64,000 bases of DNA from Lepiota brunneoincarnata. Its lineage: Eukaryota > Basidiomycota > Agaricomycetes > Agaricales > Agaricaceae. The notes under the pieces are model-generated. The model had not been told where the DNA came from. It did no database searches and worked only from the letters and a program-made list of their open reading frames with translations. Shown here one piece after another: positions 33,409-44,542 of this stretch. Location of the stretch: contig JAEBUN010000001.1 in NCBI GenBank assembly GCA_023014365.1, positions 1,488,001 to 1,552,000 of the forward strand, read 5' to 3'. The translations under genes were made by a program, and so were the position numbers. Position 1 is the stretch's first letter; every line of letters begins with the position of its first letter.

Positions 33409-34106
33409 TGTTATGATCCGTGCTCCTTCTGTATCCGAGGATAACTGGAGACGGCCTTCAATCACTCTACAAGGTGTCCGAGACGGTTGGCCTTATAGAG
33501 CTTAGTGGATCGCGCTCAATGAGATAACGAGGGAAGACGCCAAGTTAAGGCAGAGAGGTAAACGACCGCTGTTAACAAGATTAAAGCTTAGGGCTTTAAT
33601 CTCTACTTGTACAGGCCTTATATACCTATGAGGTGCTATATACTCGTTATAGGTTACTTGGCTGTTCTACTGGTCGTGCGCAGTCCTGACCATGATGCAC
33701 ATCCTGGCTGATGGCATCCTAGCGTTATTTATATTACAATGAGTCAGTACTCTCGCTACTGCTGTGCGATGTTCCATCGCTTTCCTCTGACTCATAATCT
33801 CCTTCTCCCGATTGTATCTCCATGGAGTCTTCTCCATTCTCGCTCTCCATTCTCTCGGTGCTTCCATCCGTATCGGAGGTTGGATCGGTTGATCCATGGT
33901 TATCTTCCTCGTCCTCGGGGTATTCCAATATATCCTCCAAGGTTATCTCCATTCCTGCTTCTCTCGCCAGGTCCTGCATGGCGGTGTAGTATTCCCCTTC
34001 CTCGTCTTCGTATTCTTGTGCTCGTAGTTGATCTGTAGTCTCCTGTACCCATCTTGTAAAGTCGAACAGTGATTCTTGTTCCTCCCGGTCTGGACTGTTC
34101 ATAACA
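33409..34106 (-). repeat. 5' LTR of the chromodomain gypsy element
   Basis: 698 bp copy of 25865-26562 with one difference seen (34023). It also carries the open C-terminal third-ORF codons and the hairpin whose arm matches the PBS. Confidence 0.92.
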
Positions 34107-34985
34107 GGGATCGCATAAGTGTTTTGCCAATCGAAATTTCGACAGCTTTATCCATGATGATCCTCCAATCATAGGGATCCTCTTCACATAAATCCTTCAC
34201 AGTTAGTGCTGACCCATCACTCGCAGTTCTACGTGCCCTGGTGATTGCTAATCTCGCATTGAGTACATCCTGGAACACAGAGTCCAGTGCGCTCATAAAT
34301 AACTCGACTAGCTCTCAGTTTGAGACTACCGCCAGCAACTTCAGGCACTTCTCTGCTTCTAGAATGAATCGCCTTTTGAAGTCCAAGACTTTATGCTCCT
34401 CATTCATCACAATGCCTCTACTCTCTGTGCAGAGTTCCCTCAATTGTCGACTGAGCCCTGTTTGGCTGCCACAGTCTCGGGATACTCTTTCTTCAATCTC
34501 TCTACAAAGCCTGTCCAGCTTCCTGCTGGGAACTCCACAAAACTCATCCACTCTTCACGGATATCCTGGTCCACATATGACACTGCCCAATTTATCCTTT
34601 CTGCATCATCCGTCATCTTCATTATCATGAAGAGCCGTTCAAGCATCCAGAGATAATTTCTCAGTGTCTGTGGTTTTGATGCATCCCATCTGGGAGCATT
34701 ATTGCTAAAGGGAATTGGCATATGCTTGTGTCCCATTTTACTAGCTGTAGTCATCGTAGATGGCGTAGTTTGGTTTGTCTGTACAGTCAGAGTTGACTGT
34801 GATATCTGTGGTACCATAGATGTTACCCGGGTTAGGGGTTCGCTCTTGAGTAGCATGGAGTTCGATACAGGATGTCTATACAGACTTGGTCCTGTCCTCC
34901 TAAGCGTGACTTGGAGATGACGAAGCACTGTAGTCCAGCCAATTTTAAGGGCAAAGAGGTATAGGAGGCAAGAACTGTATAACAC
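34107..34985 (-). pseudogene. Gag fragment of a second gypsy family
   Basis: Minus-strand gag: SNNAPRWDASKPQTLRNYLW then WAVSYVDQDIREEW and WTGFVERLKKEYPE. After GSVDN at about 34445 the reading moves to another frame (LRELCTESRGIVMNEEHKVL), so there is a frameshift. The match then continues (NARLAITRARRT, DPYDWRIIMDKAV) until it is cut exactly at the LTR edge, 34106/34107. No knuckle or pol remains. Confidence 0.65.
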
Positions 34986-35734
34986 TAAGATAAGGATACA
35001 AGGTACAGTACGGTATCCTTATATACTACTATGTGTGGCTATGCTCCTACTATATATATCTGGACCCGGGTAAGGTGAGTCATACTGAGTCAAGGTCTTA
35101 TCTATCTAATTATAGATTGTTCTGATGAGCACTTCTGATTGTTTCAGAGTGACAGTTCTTCTATCTATTTATGTATTTGGTGCTTCTGATAAGAGTTCCT
35201 TCCGGTGAGGCTTCTGATAAGGGGTTTTTAAGGGGACTTCTGATAACAATAGAGGCACCAGGAGGGTTCGTATGAAACAAGTTTTGGTTTGTAAATGCTA
35301 AGCTTAGCATAGGAACGGTCTGACTGTCCTGGCTTTCGGTGTGCAGAATATGCACTATGTTGCAAGCTGAGGCTGGAAGCCTTATAGTAATTCTGGGAGC
35401 AGTAGAGATCGGCGGTACAACTTCTCTTGATACTGCAACTGCTAAACCACTCGCTGTGCTCGCAGTTATAGAACTAGTAGGATCTTTTCGCTTTTGAGAG
35501 GTACTAGCAGCAATGAGGCCTTCAGAACCTTCTGGATGATTAGAATTCCAAGTAGTTCTCTGTTTTGGGGGGTCGACCTTCCTGAGACTGCTCTCGAAGG
35601 ACGTTTTGGGTGACTTTACAGTCTTTGCTTGAACTTTTTTCTGCTTTGCAGGTGAAAGGTGGGCCAGTATCCAAGTCTTTTGGTGTTTGTCTTGTGAAAT
35701 TCAACTGAAAACCCCCCTTGCGGTGGGCTCCAGA
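34986..35734. other. Unresolved repeat-derived DNA
   Basis: AT-rich sequence upstream of the gag relic, probably its LTR and leader. GCTTCTGATAAG-like units recur three times near 35180-35245. A short minus-strand frame near 35540-35735 (FTRQTPKDLDTGPPFTCKAE) looks coding-like but matches nothing I know. A TGCTAAGCTTAGCA palindrome lies near 35295. Confidence 0.35.
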
Positions 35735-35999
35735 TGAAAAGGTGGAAACGTTCATGGGTTTTAATATAGATAAAGGGCTTGTTCTCACTAAGCTTAGTCG
35801 AAATTCGATAAGCTTAAGTTAATACAAGTAGTATAAGATAGATAATGAACAGTTTCATCTTTTAGGGTGTTCTGGGGGTGTGTTCTGACAGCAAAATTCA
35901 AGAGGATAGTGTTTTTAGAGGTTAACAAACAGCCGTTGAAGTTATCTTAGCTGTATGGTGCAACAGTGAAAGGACAAGCCCTGTCAATTCAAAGCGCAG

Positions 36000-37860
36000 T
36001 GTTGCACTGCAAAATCATTTCATTTGTGAAATCACTAGCTAATAAAGTAACTAACTCTCCATTACTGAATAATATCAGTATATGGCCATGGTCAGACACT
36101 GGGTGCAAGAGATTTAGAATACTATCTAAAATATGTGAAGGCGGACATCTCAGAAACAGAACCAGAACACCCAGACAAGTAAAAGTGATGTTAACTAACT
36201 TATTGGTGATAAGGCTATGGAAGAATGACTCTGGTATGAATGTACCTGAGCATTGTATCCGATACCGTGTTAACTAAGATATTAGTTAAGATACTCATGA
36301 CTGCACAAAAGACCCATTTCTTTGCCTCTGCCCTAAAAAGCAGATGAGTCACAACACCTATGTCATCTGGATGGTACCTAGTCATAATAACAGGTCTGGG
36401 AGTGAATCTTGACAAAAGAATGTAGGGATTAGCTAATGCCCTGACAAGAATGTCCCCTTGGAATGGTTCTGATGATATTGAAACCTAAGGGATCAAATGG
36501 GGGTATCCCAGAGGGTACTCAGGGAAGGATGCCCCCTCATAGAAACAAAAAGAGATCAGAAATGATGAACTAGAAAATGAAGATTGATAAGAATAGAATA
36601 AGCTAATTAATTCTAGTGTTAGTCTACTACCTGAAGACTATGGAAGTGGACTTTAGAACATTAGGGTTGAAAACTCAGGTGTGGAGAGTCAAAGAATAAA
36701 ATAAAAACCAATAGATAAATGTTAGCGAGGAAACTTGCTAACCTGGCTGGCTGTGATATAAATAGCCAGGCACCTAGGGAGCAAGCCCCTGAGAGCAAAT
36801 TGATGTCGCTGATATCAGAATTCCTAGAATGATGCTCCCAAATGATGAGGAGACAATAAAATGATGAAGCTGAAGGCTTGTTTCAGGTATACCCATAAGT
36901 TAATTGTATATTGTTATAAAAACTTGTCTGTAAATTACATGGGAGGCAAGAAACCACTTGCCTATTTCCCCCCTCTGATTGTATGGTTGATTAGGATAGG
37001 AATATAAAGCAATTTTACACGATTTTCTTCGGTCATAGACCACCAGAGACTTAAAGAGTTATACTCTTTAAAACCAGACCCTTTGAAGCAATTGAGATAT
37101 TGACAGACCCTTCTGCTTGACTCGAGAACTGAATACAAGTTGCTACGCCTCTTCTGTTCTTAAGTAGAAAGTTCACTAACTTCCGTTTCTTTGGGTTCCT
37201 CTTAGAGGCCTTGCCTCAAAAGTATACCATTGAATTGTAGAGCTGTTTAATTGAGAAGTGAACATAGTATGCTAGGGCCTGTTGAAAATGCTGTCCACTA
37301 GGTCTATCTAGTTTAAAGATACTTACTGCAGGAGCTTGCAAGATGCCTGTCTCACTGAGTAGTATAAAGTTTTATTGCATTGTTCAGAAGCTGTAGTGCG
37401 CTAGGGCCCATTAGATAACGCTGTCTGCTAGGCCTACTAGCTTAAAGACACTTACTGCAGGAGCTTGTCAAAAGCCTGTCTTGCTGGGTAGTGCAAATTT
37501 ATAGTATTGTCAAGAGAAAAGGACATAGTACGCTAGGGCCCATTAGAGCACATTGTCTGCTAGGTCTACGGAGGTTCACTGATTGCGAAAGCTTGCATTT
37601 TGCTTGACTTATTGAATCGTGAAGATATTAGTTAACATATTATATAGTAACGACTGTCAAAGTTCCCATTGTATTCAGATTGGACAACTGTCTGTCTAGT
37701 TGGAGACTAAGAGAATAACTTACCAAAACCCTAAAAACATTAGAATTGAATATATTTCTGGAGATCTGCGACAACCTCTCCCCCACGAACTTATAAAGTC
37801 GGAATTAGCAAACTTGTTAACGAACTTCATTTTTGATCTCGTAAAGTAATCCGCATTTCA
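36000..37860 (+). repeat. 1.86 kb TG...CA element, copy 1
   Basis: TGTTGCACTG...CCGCATTTCA, flanked by GCAG at 35996-35999 and again at 37861-37864, a 4 bp target duplication. The second copy at 46275-48136 is nearly identical. Its size and TG/CA ends suggest a long solo LTR or a non-autonomous LTR element. No ORF above ~100 codons. Three tandem units of roughly 115 bp with CGCTAGGGCCCATTAGA and CTGTCTGCTAGG lie near 37255-37590. Confidence 0.75.
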
Positions 37861-38257
37861 GCAGGGTCTCTAGTCTCTGGTCTCTGGTCTCTGAACTCTG
37901 TTCTCTGTCTCTGTCTCTGTCTCTAGCACTCTGGAACTCTAAACTCTGGACTCTGTTCTCTGCCTCTGTCTCTGGGTTGGTCGACAACCAAAGAAATCAC
38001 ACTTAACAATGCACACTAAATAGTCCTCTGAAACCATTCTTGATCATGGCTTGCAGACTTGCATGTGGAAGTGGGGGTGAGACCTCTTGCTTCTCCATGA
38101 ACAAGGGCGACTGTATTTATATTGTTTAGATACATACAAGAGATAGTAAATATGAAACAGAAAACAATAAGCTTAATTGTTACAGGTACTGTAGAACATT
38201 TTGGAAGGTTCAGTAGCATTTCTACCTTGCCCTGGGTTATGGGCTTTTCTCTGATTG

Positions 38258-38918
38258 TGTCATATCCATGCCAACTCAGAGTCTAATCATTTAAACTTCA
38301 GCTTCTCAACTCCACGTGTGTTTCACACAACAACCCTCTGCTCTCCGACTCGGCCCCAACCTGCTCCAACCACAACCCACTGCCCCAATCATGCGACCAC
38401 CTCCACACGTGCCGTGGTCACCTGACCCTCAGTGTCTCATCCCCCCGTCTCCATTTCCCGTCTGTAGTCAAGATACATTATTAGTCTCCATACCTGTACC
38501 CGTTTCCATTCCATTCGTAATCCGTTTGTAATCTGTTTGTAACTAGATCAGTCTCTGCTTCACTCCACACATAGTCAGTATGAGTCATAGTTCGTAAGGC
38601 CAGTAGTATATATACCGTAGGTACTTAGCTTGTACTCCTCAGTCTGATAATTGAATTGAGCAGCAGACCAGCTCCCTGTTCCCTATCCTCTCCTCTCTTC
38701 TGCCTTGCTCCGCTTCGGCTCCGACTTCCTGAAATACGGACTAGGACAGTAGGAGGGCACAGCACATAAGCTGAGGCCGCAAGTCCAACCCCCTGCCCGA
38801 CGTACTCCGCCTCGGTTCCGAAGTCTACATACTGACTTTGCCCTGTCCCCCAGTTACCTTATATCAAGGATACCACCCCGACCCTCCGCTTTGGTCCTGA
38901 CCTGCACCGGCTCTAACA
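38258..38918 (+). repeat. 0.66 kb solo LTR
   Basis: TGTCATATCC...GGCTCTAACA, 661 bp, flanked by GATTG on both sides (38253-38257 and 38919-38923), a perfect 5 bp target duplication inside LTR copy E. It is the reverse complement of the LTR at 60484-61146. Confidence 0.82.
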
Positions 38919-39566
38919 GATTGACAAATGGCAATCCAGCCAGACATGTTTCGTGCTCGTCTGCATTATTCTGTGTCCACGTGAGCATGTTTAAGCCTCC
39001 GGATCAATTATGATCAGAATGTATAGCATATGGACAATCTCTTGATCTGTTGTAATTAATCTCAGTTAGGCAGTATGCCGAGGTGCCAGGACCCACAAAG
39101 CACTTGTTAATTAGGAGTCTTTGATATTTCTAGGGTTTTGGGCACCGGTTGTCACCTCCCGAACATTGGACATTCTGTTCTGTGGTCCAATCATCATTAT
39201 TGGGCTTGCTATGGGAGTAATACACCTGTGACAGCCGCTATGTACATTCTTTAGGTTCAAACAAATCCGAGTTCATCAGAAAACTACTTGTAAGGTCCCT
39301 TGATGCGACCAGAGTATACTCGATAGGCTATGTAGAGTCTGGAATCCCTCTGGAGAGCATTCTGATAGCTTGGTTCACTAAGCTTAGTGATAATGAGCTG
39401 GTTTGAACACTTCCGAGGCTCAAATATCCTCAGTTTGGTCGAACTGGCTACTATGGGACATAGTACCAATCCTCTATAGAGTTCTTTAATGATATAGCCA
39501 ATGATTCTATGTAGAGAATCGTTCTGGAGTACGGAATTCATGTATAGGCATGAAATTGGCATATCA

Positions 39567-39972
39567 ATGCATACTGACTGAAGTTGCCAAAATCCATGAG
39601 ACACCTCCATCCAGTCTTCAATGTGGTAAAGCTCACACCTGCTCCCATAGACCCTATTCCCAGATGCCATCCCAAGCCACCACCAACACCCATCATCATT
39701 GAAGACAAAGAAGAGTGGGAAGTTGGGGAAATTCTAGACAGCTGCATCCACCAGAGGAGACTCCAGTTCCTAGTAAAATAGAAAGACTTTGGGATTGAAG
39801 AAAACTCCTGGGAATCAGCCAACAAGATCCATGCCCCCGACTGCATAATGGAATTCTATCAACAGCACCCGGGAGCTCCAAGACAGATCAGAAGTCTCAC
39901 ATTTGGCTCAATCCCTTTCCATGCCCTTGACCCACCCATTGTGCCAAGTTGTCACAACCTTGAAGGGGGGTA
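39567..39972 (+). pseudogene. 3' end of a gypsy pol with chromodomain
   Basis: Plus-strand frame: PKSMRHLHPVFNVVKLTPAP, then chromodomain EEWEVGEILDSCIHQRRLQF and, after an in-frame TAG where the family has Trp (K-stop-K for KWK), DFGIEENSWES. Ends at a TAG 2 bp before the LTR at 39975. Everything upstream is cut off by LTR copy E. Confidence 0.75.
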
Positions 39973-39974
39973 GG

Positions 39975-40505
39975 TGTAAGGGGAACTTCAGGTCACTGCT
40001 CACAACCTCAAATTTGGAAATCCAATTCCCAACCTCCTAGCACTCGGAAATCCGATTCCCTGCCTCTCTATGTTCAGAAACCTGATCCCCAGCTTCCCTA
40101 TGCTCAGAAATCCGATTTCCTGCCTTCCTGCATTCGGAAATCTCATCCCCAGCCCCCTTTGGCCCAGAATTCAGTCCTCCAGCACTCCAGTGCTTGGAGT
40201 TCCTTCCTACACCCCTCCAATGCAGATGCAAACCCTCACTGGTGCATGCAACCCTGTCCTGAGCCCATTCCTGACCATACCCACTTTAGACATCCCTGAC
40301 ACCTCACAGCCATTTATGTAGAGTAGATTACTTAACTTGGACTTATAGCAAGTAGTGTAAGTAGTGTAGGTGAGCTTGGAGAAACCTTACTCGATTCTCT
40401 AAGGTTTCCCCCTGCTCAGGTATGTACTTGGATAGATGTCCCAGAATGACACTAAGGTTTCCCCCTGCTCAGTTGACATGACGCAACAACCAGGTTGCCC
40501 TTACA
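39975..40505 (+). repeat. 531 bp gypsy LTR (TGTAAGGG...CCCTTACA)
   Basis: Begins TGTAAGGGGAAC and ends GTTGCCCTTACA. Contains a run of degenerate GGAAATCCGATTCCC-like units at 40010-40150. Directly follows the stop of the chromodomain pol fragment, as a 3' LTR would, and directly precedes an inverted gag half at 40506. Confidence 0.75.
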
Positions 40506-41044
40506 ACAGTCTTCTTTGAGTCCTGAATGGTGTATGAGAGTTTTGAACTCTGTGATAACATCTTCACAGGATCCCTGATGGAGGGTGTTGAGATTGTGGA
40601 AGGCTTGACTGGGGACGTCAACAGGTGAGAATGCTTCAGTGAATTCTTTGATGAGTTCATCATAGGTACCAGGGGTGAATACGCCCCAAGAGATTTTCGA
40701 CTGAAAGTACTAGTTCTTCCAGTTGCTGGCTTCACTGGTTTTAAGCAGGGATAAGAAGAATACAATCTTCTTATTGTTGTCATTGTAGATGTTGGAGTTA
40801 CCATAGAGATAGAGTGTAACAGAGTTTATGAACTCTTGGAAGTTCTTGCAGTTACTATTGAGTGGTGTTGGTTTCTTGAAGGATAGCTCTTTTGAGCCAT
40901 TGTACTGTTGTTGTGGCAGTGGTGGATGCGGTGGTCCAGGTGGTGGTCCAGGTGGTCCTGGCAGTCCTCCAGGAGGGCCAGGAGGTGGGTAGTCTGTGGG
41001 TGTGCCACCCATAGTCCCAGACATGGGTTCAGATGGAGGAGCAG

Positions 41045-42336
41045 TGATATGCCAATTTCATGCCTATACATGAATTCCGTACTCCGGAACATTTCTCTAC
41101 ATAGAATCATTGGCTATATCATTAAAGAACTCTATAGAGGATTGGTACTATGTCCTGTAGTAGCCAGTTCGACCGAATTGAGGATATTTGAGCCTTGGAA
41201 GTGTTCAAACCAGCTCATTATCACTAAGCTTAGTGAACCAAACTATCAGAACACTCTCTGGAGGGATTCAGGACTCTACATAGCCTATTGAATATACTCT
41301 GGTTGCATCAAGGGACCTTAAGAGCAGTTTTCTGATGAACTCGGATTTGTTTGAACCTAAAGAATGTACATAGCGGCTGTTGCAGGTGTATCACACCTAT
41401 AGCAAGCTCAATAATGATGACTGGACCTCGGAACAGAACATCCAACATTTGGGAGACAATACCCAATGCCCAAAATCCTAGAAATATCAAAGACTCATAA
41501 TTAACAAGTGCTTTGTGGGTCCCAGCACCTTGGCATATTGCCTAACTGAGATTAATTACAATGGATCAAGGGATTGTCCATACACTATACCTTCTAATCA
41601 TAATTGATCCAGAGGCTTAACATGCTCACATGGATGCAGAATAATGCAGACAAGCACAGAACGTGTCTGGCTGGATTGCCATTCGTCAATCAGAGAAAAA
41701 CCCATAACCCAGGGCAAGGTAGAAGTGCTACTGAACCTTCCAAAATATTCTGTAGTACCTGTAACAATTAAGCTTATTGTTTTCTATTTCATATTTACTA
41801 TCTCTCATATGTAACTAAACAATATAAATATGGTTGTGCTTGTTCATGGAGAAGCAAGAGGTCTCACCCCCACTTCCACACACAAGTCTGTGAGCCATGA
41901 TCAAGAACAGTTTCAGAGGACTATTTAGTGTGCATTGTTAAGTGTGATTTCTTCAGTTGTCAACCAACCCAGAGGCAGAGACAGAGAACAGAGTTCAGAG
42001 CTTAGAGTTCCAGAGTGCTAGAGACAGAGACAGAGACAGAGAACAGAGTTTAGAGACCAGAGACCAGAGACCCTGCACTTTGGATTGACAGGGATTGTCC
42101 TTTCATTGTTGCACTGTATGGCTAAGATAACTTCAATGGCTGTTTGTTAACCTCTAAAACACTACTCTCTTGAATTTTGCTGTCAGAACGCACCCCCAGA
42201 ACACTGCAAAAGACAAAACTGTTCATTATCTATCTCATGCCACTTGTATTAGCTTAAGCTTATCAAATTTTGGCTAAGCTTAGTGAAAACAAGCCCTCTA
42301 TCTATATTAAAACCCACAAATATTTCTACCTTTTCA
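41045..42336 (+). repeat. 1.3 kb LTR family, copy D
   Basis: TGATATGCCAATTTC...CTACCTTTTCA, about 1292 bp, uninterrupted. It splits the gag half around it. Flanking tetramers GCAG and GTGG do not match well. Carries the GA-rich tandem run near 41975-42070 and four TAAGCTTA sites. Confidence 0.8.
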
Positions 42337-42426
42337 GTGGGTGGCAGAAAAGGTTGTAATGTGCGGGGGAGTTGGTAATGTCTGGGTTCTATCTGATGGA
42401 TAGGAAAGTGTAAGGGACCTCCTGTA

Positions 42427-43672
42427 CAGTACAGTAACAAAAGTTTTGCGAAAACAACAAAGACAAATAATGCATTAATCGTTAAAAATATTCACTACAC
42501 TACCACAACTGCATCTAAAATTATGTTAATATTTTGTATGGTGGCCCTTGGCCTCATAGACTGCCTGAGCACGATCGGGCATGCTCTTGACCAGGTCATT
42601 AATATAATTTATATCAATCATCCTCCACTCCTCCTGAATTGCCTCCCAAAGTTTGTCAAGGTTTTGGGGGATTTCTGCTCGGTCATTTATTCTGACTTTG
42701 AGGTATCTCCATACATGTTCGATGGGATTGAGGTCTGGTGACTGAGCTGGGTGTGGAAGCTCATTGATGAGATGGGATTTGCGGAATTGTCGGGTGATCT
42801 TTGCCTGGTGGACTGGAGCTCCATCTTCCATCACCGCTACCTGCCCCCTCTCCTCTGATAAATTCCCATAAAAATCCCATAATGGTCCACTAAGGATGAG
42901 GCTAATATAATCTGCAGCTGTCCTTGCACCCTTGGGTATACGAACCAGTGGACCGAGTTTTCCATGTGCCATGCACCCCCATATCATAAGACTCTGTCTT
43001 CCAGACTTGAAAGTAGGGGTTAAACACCTTTCTGTGTACCTCTCACCAGGTCTCCTCCATACCCAAACCACCTTTGAACTCTTTCCAATCTCCACAGAAG
43101 CCTCATCTGTCCAAATCACATGTCTCCAGTCCTCCTCCATCCACCTCCGATATTCTCTTGCCCATACCATCCTGGCTTTGACATGGGAAGGCTTAAGAAA
43201 TGGTTTCTTTGCAGAAATGTGTTGGCTAAGACCCAATTGATACCTAATGGCACGCCGGATAGTGTGGGGATGAGCAGGGGAGTCGAGAAATGTGTTTATT
43301 GTGTGGGTGATCTCGCGGAGAGTTTGGCGTCTATTTCTCTCCAGCACAATTTTGATGTGTCGCATTGCCCTGTCATCCAATAAGGAAGGTCTCCCAGACC
43401 TGGGAGCATCCTCATGATGACCCTGCTCTTTGTGCCTATGGATAACCCGATAGACAGTGGAAATATGGACTCCAAAGAAATTGGCAATTTCGCAAGCAGG
43501 AATACCCTCCTGATGCCTTGCACATATCAGGGAGCGTAGTTCAGGGACAGTATTCTTTTGTCCAGCTATTTTTGGCATGTAGGGTGGAGTTGTTGATCAG
43601 TGGGAATATTTTTCGTTTATTGTTAAACGAGGTCATGTGACAGATTTTCGCAAAACTTTTGCTACCCTACTG
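42427..43672 (-). mobile_element. Tc1/mariner transposon 1 (1246 bp, TA target)
   Basis: Flanked by TA at 42425-42426 and 43673-43674. About 28 bp terminal inverted repeats: left CAGTACAGTAACAAAAGTTT, right (reverse complement) CAGTAGGGTAGCAAAAGTTT, both continuing TGCGAAAA. Carries one uninterrupted transposase frame and sits inside the inverted gag half. Confidence 0.88.
42526..43578 (-). CDS. Tc1-type transposase, intact frame
   Basis: 350 residues. N-terminal helix-turn-helix pair (CEIANFFGVHISTVYRVIHR; GRPSLLDDRAMRHIKI), then WAREYRRWMEEDWRHVIWTD with the first catalytic Asp, VMEDGAPVHQ with the second, and SPDLNPIEHVW with the Glu; spacing between the last two is 34 residues (DD34E). 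It binds the terminal inverted repeats and cuts and pastes the element at TA. Normal family length and no stop or frameshift, so activity is plausible. Confidence 0.9.
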   Translation of the reverse strand: MPKIAGQKNTVPELRSLICARHQEGIPACEIANFFGVHISTVYRVIHRHKEQGHHEDAPRSGRPSLLDDRAMRHIKIVLERNRRQTLREITHTINTFLDSPAHPHTIRRAIRYQLGLSQHISAKKPFLKPSHVKARMVWAREYRRWMEEDWRHVIWTDEASVEIGKSSKVVWVWRRPGERYTERCLTPTFKSGRQSLMIWGCMAHGKLGPLVRIPKGARTAADYISLILSGPLWDFYGNLSEERGQVAVMEDGAPVHQAKITRQFRKSHLINELPHPAQSPDLNPIEHVWRYLKVRINDRAEIPQNLDKLWEAIQEEWRMIDINYINDLVKSMPDRAQAVYEAKGHHTKY

Positions 43673-43734
43673 TACTAGTGGTTGCTTCGAGCAGACCAAA
43701 AGGGAGTTGGGGTGGTTCAACAGGGGACAGTTCA

Positions 43735-43989
43735 GTAAAGTGGGTATGGTTGGGAATGGGCTCGGGACAGGGTTGCATGCGCCAGTGAGGGTTTGCATCT
43801 GCATTGGAGGGACGTAGGAAGGAACTCTGAGCACTGGAGTGCTGGAGGACCAAATTCCAGGCTGACTGGGGCTGGGGATGAGATTTCCGAATGCAGGAAG
43901 GCAGGGAATTGGATTTCCAAGTGCTAGGAGGTTGGGAATTGGATTTCCGAATTTGAGGTTGTGAGCAGTGACCTGAAGTTCCCCTTACA
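43735..43989 (-). repeat. Partial LTR (inverted copy of the first ~255 bp of 39975-40505)
   Basis: On the minus strand it starts TGTAAGGGGAACTTCAGG at 43989 and follows the 39975 LTR to ACCCACTTTA, where it passes straight into gag sequence. The remaining ~275 bp of the LTR are absent. Confidence 0.7.
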
Positions 43990-44542
43990 ACTGTGCCCTC
44001 ATCGAGAAGTTCCAAAATGTTATCAATCGGAACCTTGCCTATAAAATCCTCACCGATCCTAATCCACCCAACACCATAAATGAATGGTACTGCCATGCCA
44101 TCCAGATTTATCACAACTGGCACACTGCTTCTACTATCCTTGGACCGCATCCTGGACCCTGTCCAAGACCCACCCCTGTCACTAATTACCGCCATCCACA
44201 ACAACCATATCAATGACCACAACAACAATTGTCCTATAATGGACTGAACCACCATTACCAATTCCATCCATCGCATGATCCGAACGCTATGGAGATTGAC
44301 AACATGTACCTTAATGAAGGTCCCAAATACTACCCCACTTTTAATATCCCAGGTGATCTGCAACCCAAATATGAAGAAGCCAAAGAAGATCAACCAGATC
44401 AATATCCCCATAATGATGACATTGACATCAATGCTGTCTTTACACCCAAAGAAAAGCACACCTATGAAAAAGGCCTCTGCTTCCATTGTTTCAAACCCAG
44501 ACATATCTCTCATGTTTGCCCCAATTGTAAGGGGACAATCCA
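43990..44542 (+). pseudogene. C-terminal half of the same gypsy gag
   Basis: Plus-strand frame starting ALIEKFQNVINRNLAYKILT, then NEWYCHAIQIYHNWHTAS, one in-frame TGA at about 44211, DPNAMEIDNMYLNE, and the zinc knuckle CFHCFKPRHISHVCP. It is the natural continuation of the inverted half that ends at 40506: both halves meet an LTR end at ACTGT. Confidence 0.7.

Larger units (their letters stand above)
25865..34106 (-). mobile_element. Complete-looking Ty3/gypsy chromodomain retrotransposon (8242 bp)
   Basis: Bounded by two 698 bp direct LTRs that begin TGTTATGA and end TCATAACA. All coding is on the minus strand, so 33409-34106 is the 5' LTR and 25865-26562 the 3' LTR. Order along the element: 5' LTR, self-complementary PBS, upstream Ser/Pro-rich frame, gag with zinc knuckle, pol (protease, RT, RNase H, integrase, chromodomain), a third ORF, polypurine tract, 3' LTR. 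By eye the LTRs differ at one site (T at 26479, C at 34023), so the copy is young. Flanking pentamers do not match (CCTAT left, GGGAT right), and the two flanks belong to different elements, so a simple insertion with target duplication is not what is seen. Confidence 0.9.
35735..39566 (-). repeat. 1.3 kb LTR family, copy E, split by two insertions
   Basis: In reverse orientation: starts TGAAAAGGTGG and ends ATATCA. It is interrupted by the 1.86 kb element at 36000-37860 and by a 0.66 kb solo LTR at 38258-38918. Removing both, with one target copy each, leaves 1301 bp, the same length as the intact copies. Flanks CAGA and ATGC show no target duplication. It carries the family's GA-rich tandem run (as TCTCTG repeats near 37870-37975) and four TAAGCTTA sites. 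Confidence 0.8.
40506..43734 (-). pseudogene. N-terminal half of a gypsy gag, inverted and interrupted
   Basis: Minus-strand pieces read in order: 43734-43675 (PPQLPFGLLEATT), then past a Tc1 insertion 42424-42337 (GPLHFPIHQIEPRHYQLPRT), then past a 1.3 kb LTR 41044-40506 (MSGTMGGTPTDYPPPG, NSNCKNFQEFINSVTLYLYG, TYDELIKEFTEAFSPVDVPS). One in-frame TAG replaces Gln at about 40712. It stops at HHSGLKEDC against the LTR edge. The rest of this gag is at 43990-44542 in the opposite orientation. Confidence 0.7.

Noticed and set aside
37860..37980. TCTCTG/CAGAGA runs in the 1.3 kb LTRs as a CRISPR-like or independent satellite array
   Set aside because: Short degenerate tandem units without spacers, present at the same place in every copy; simply an internal low-complexity part of the LTR.
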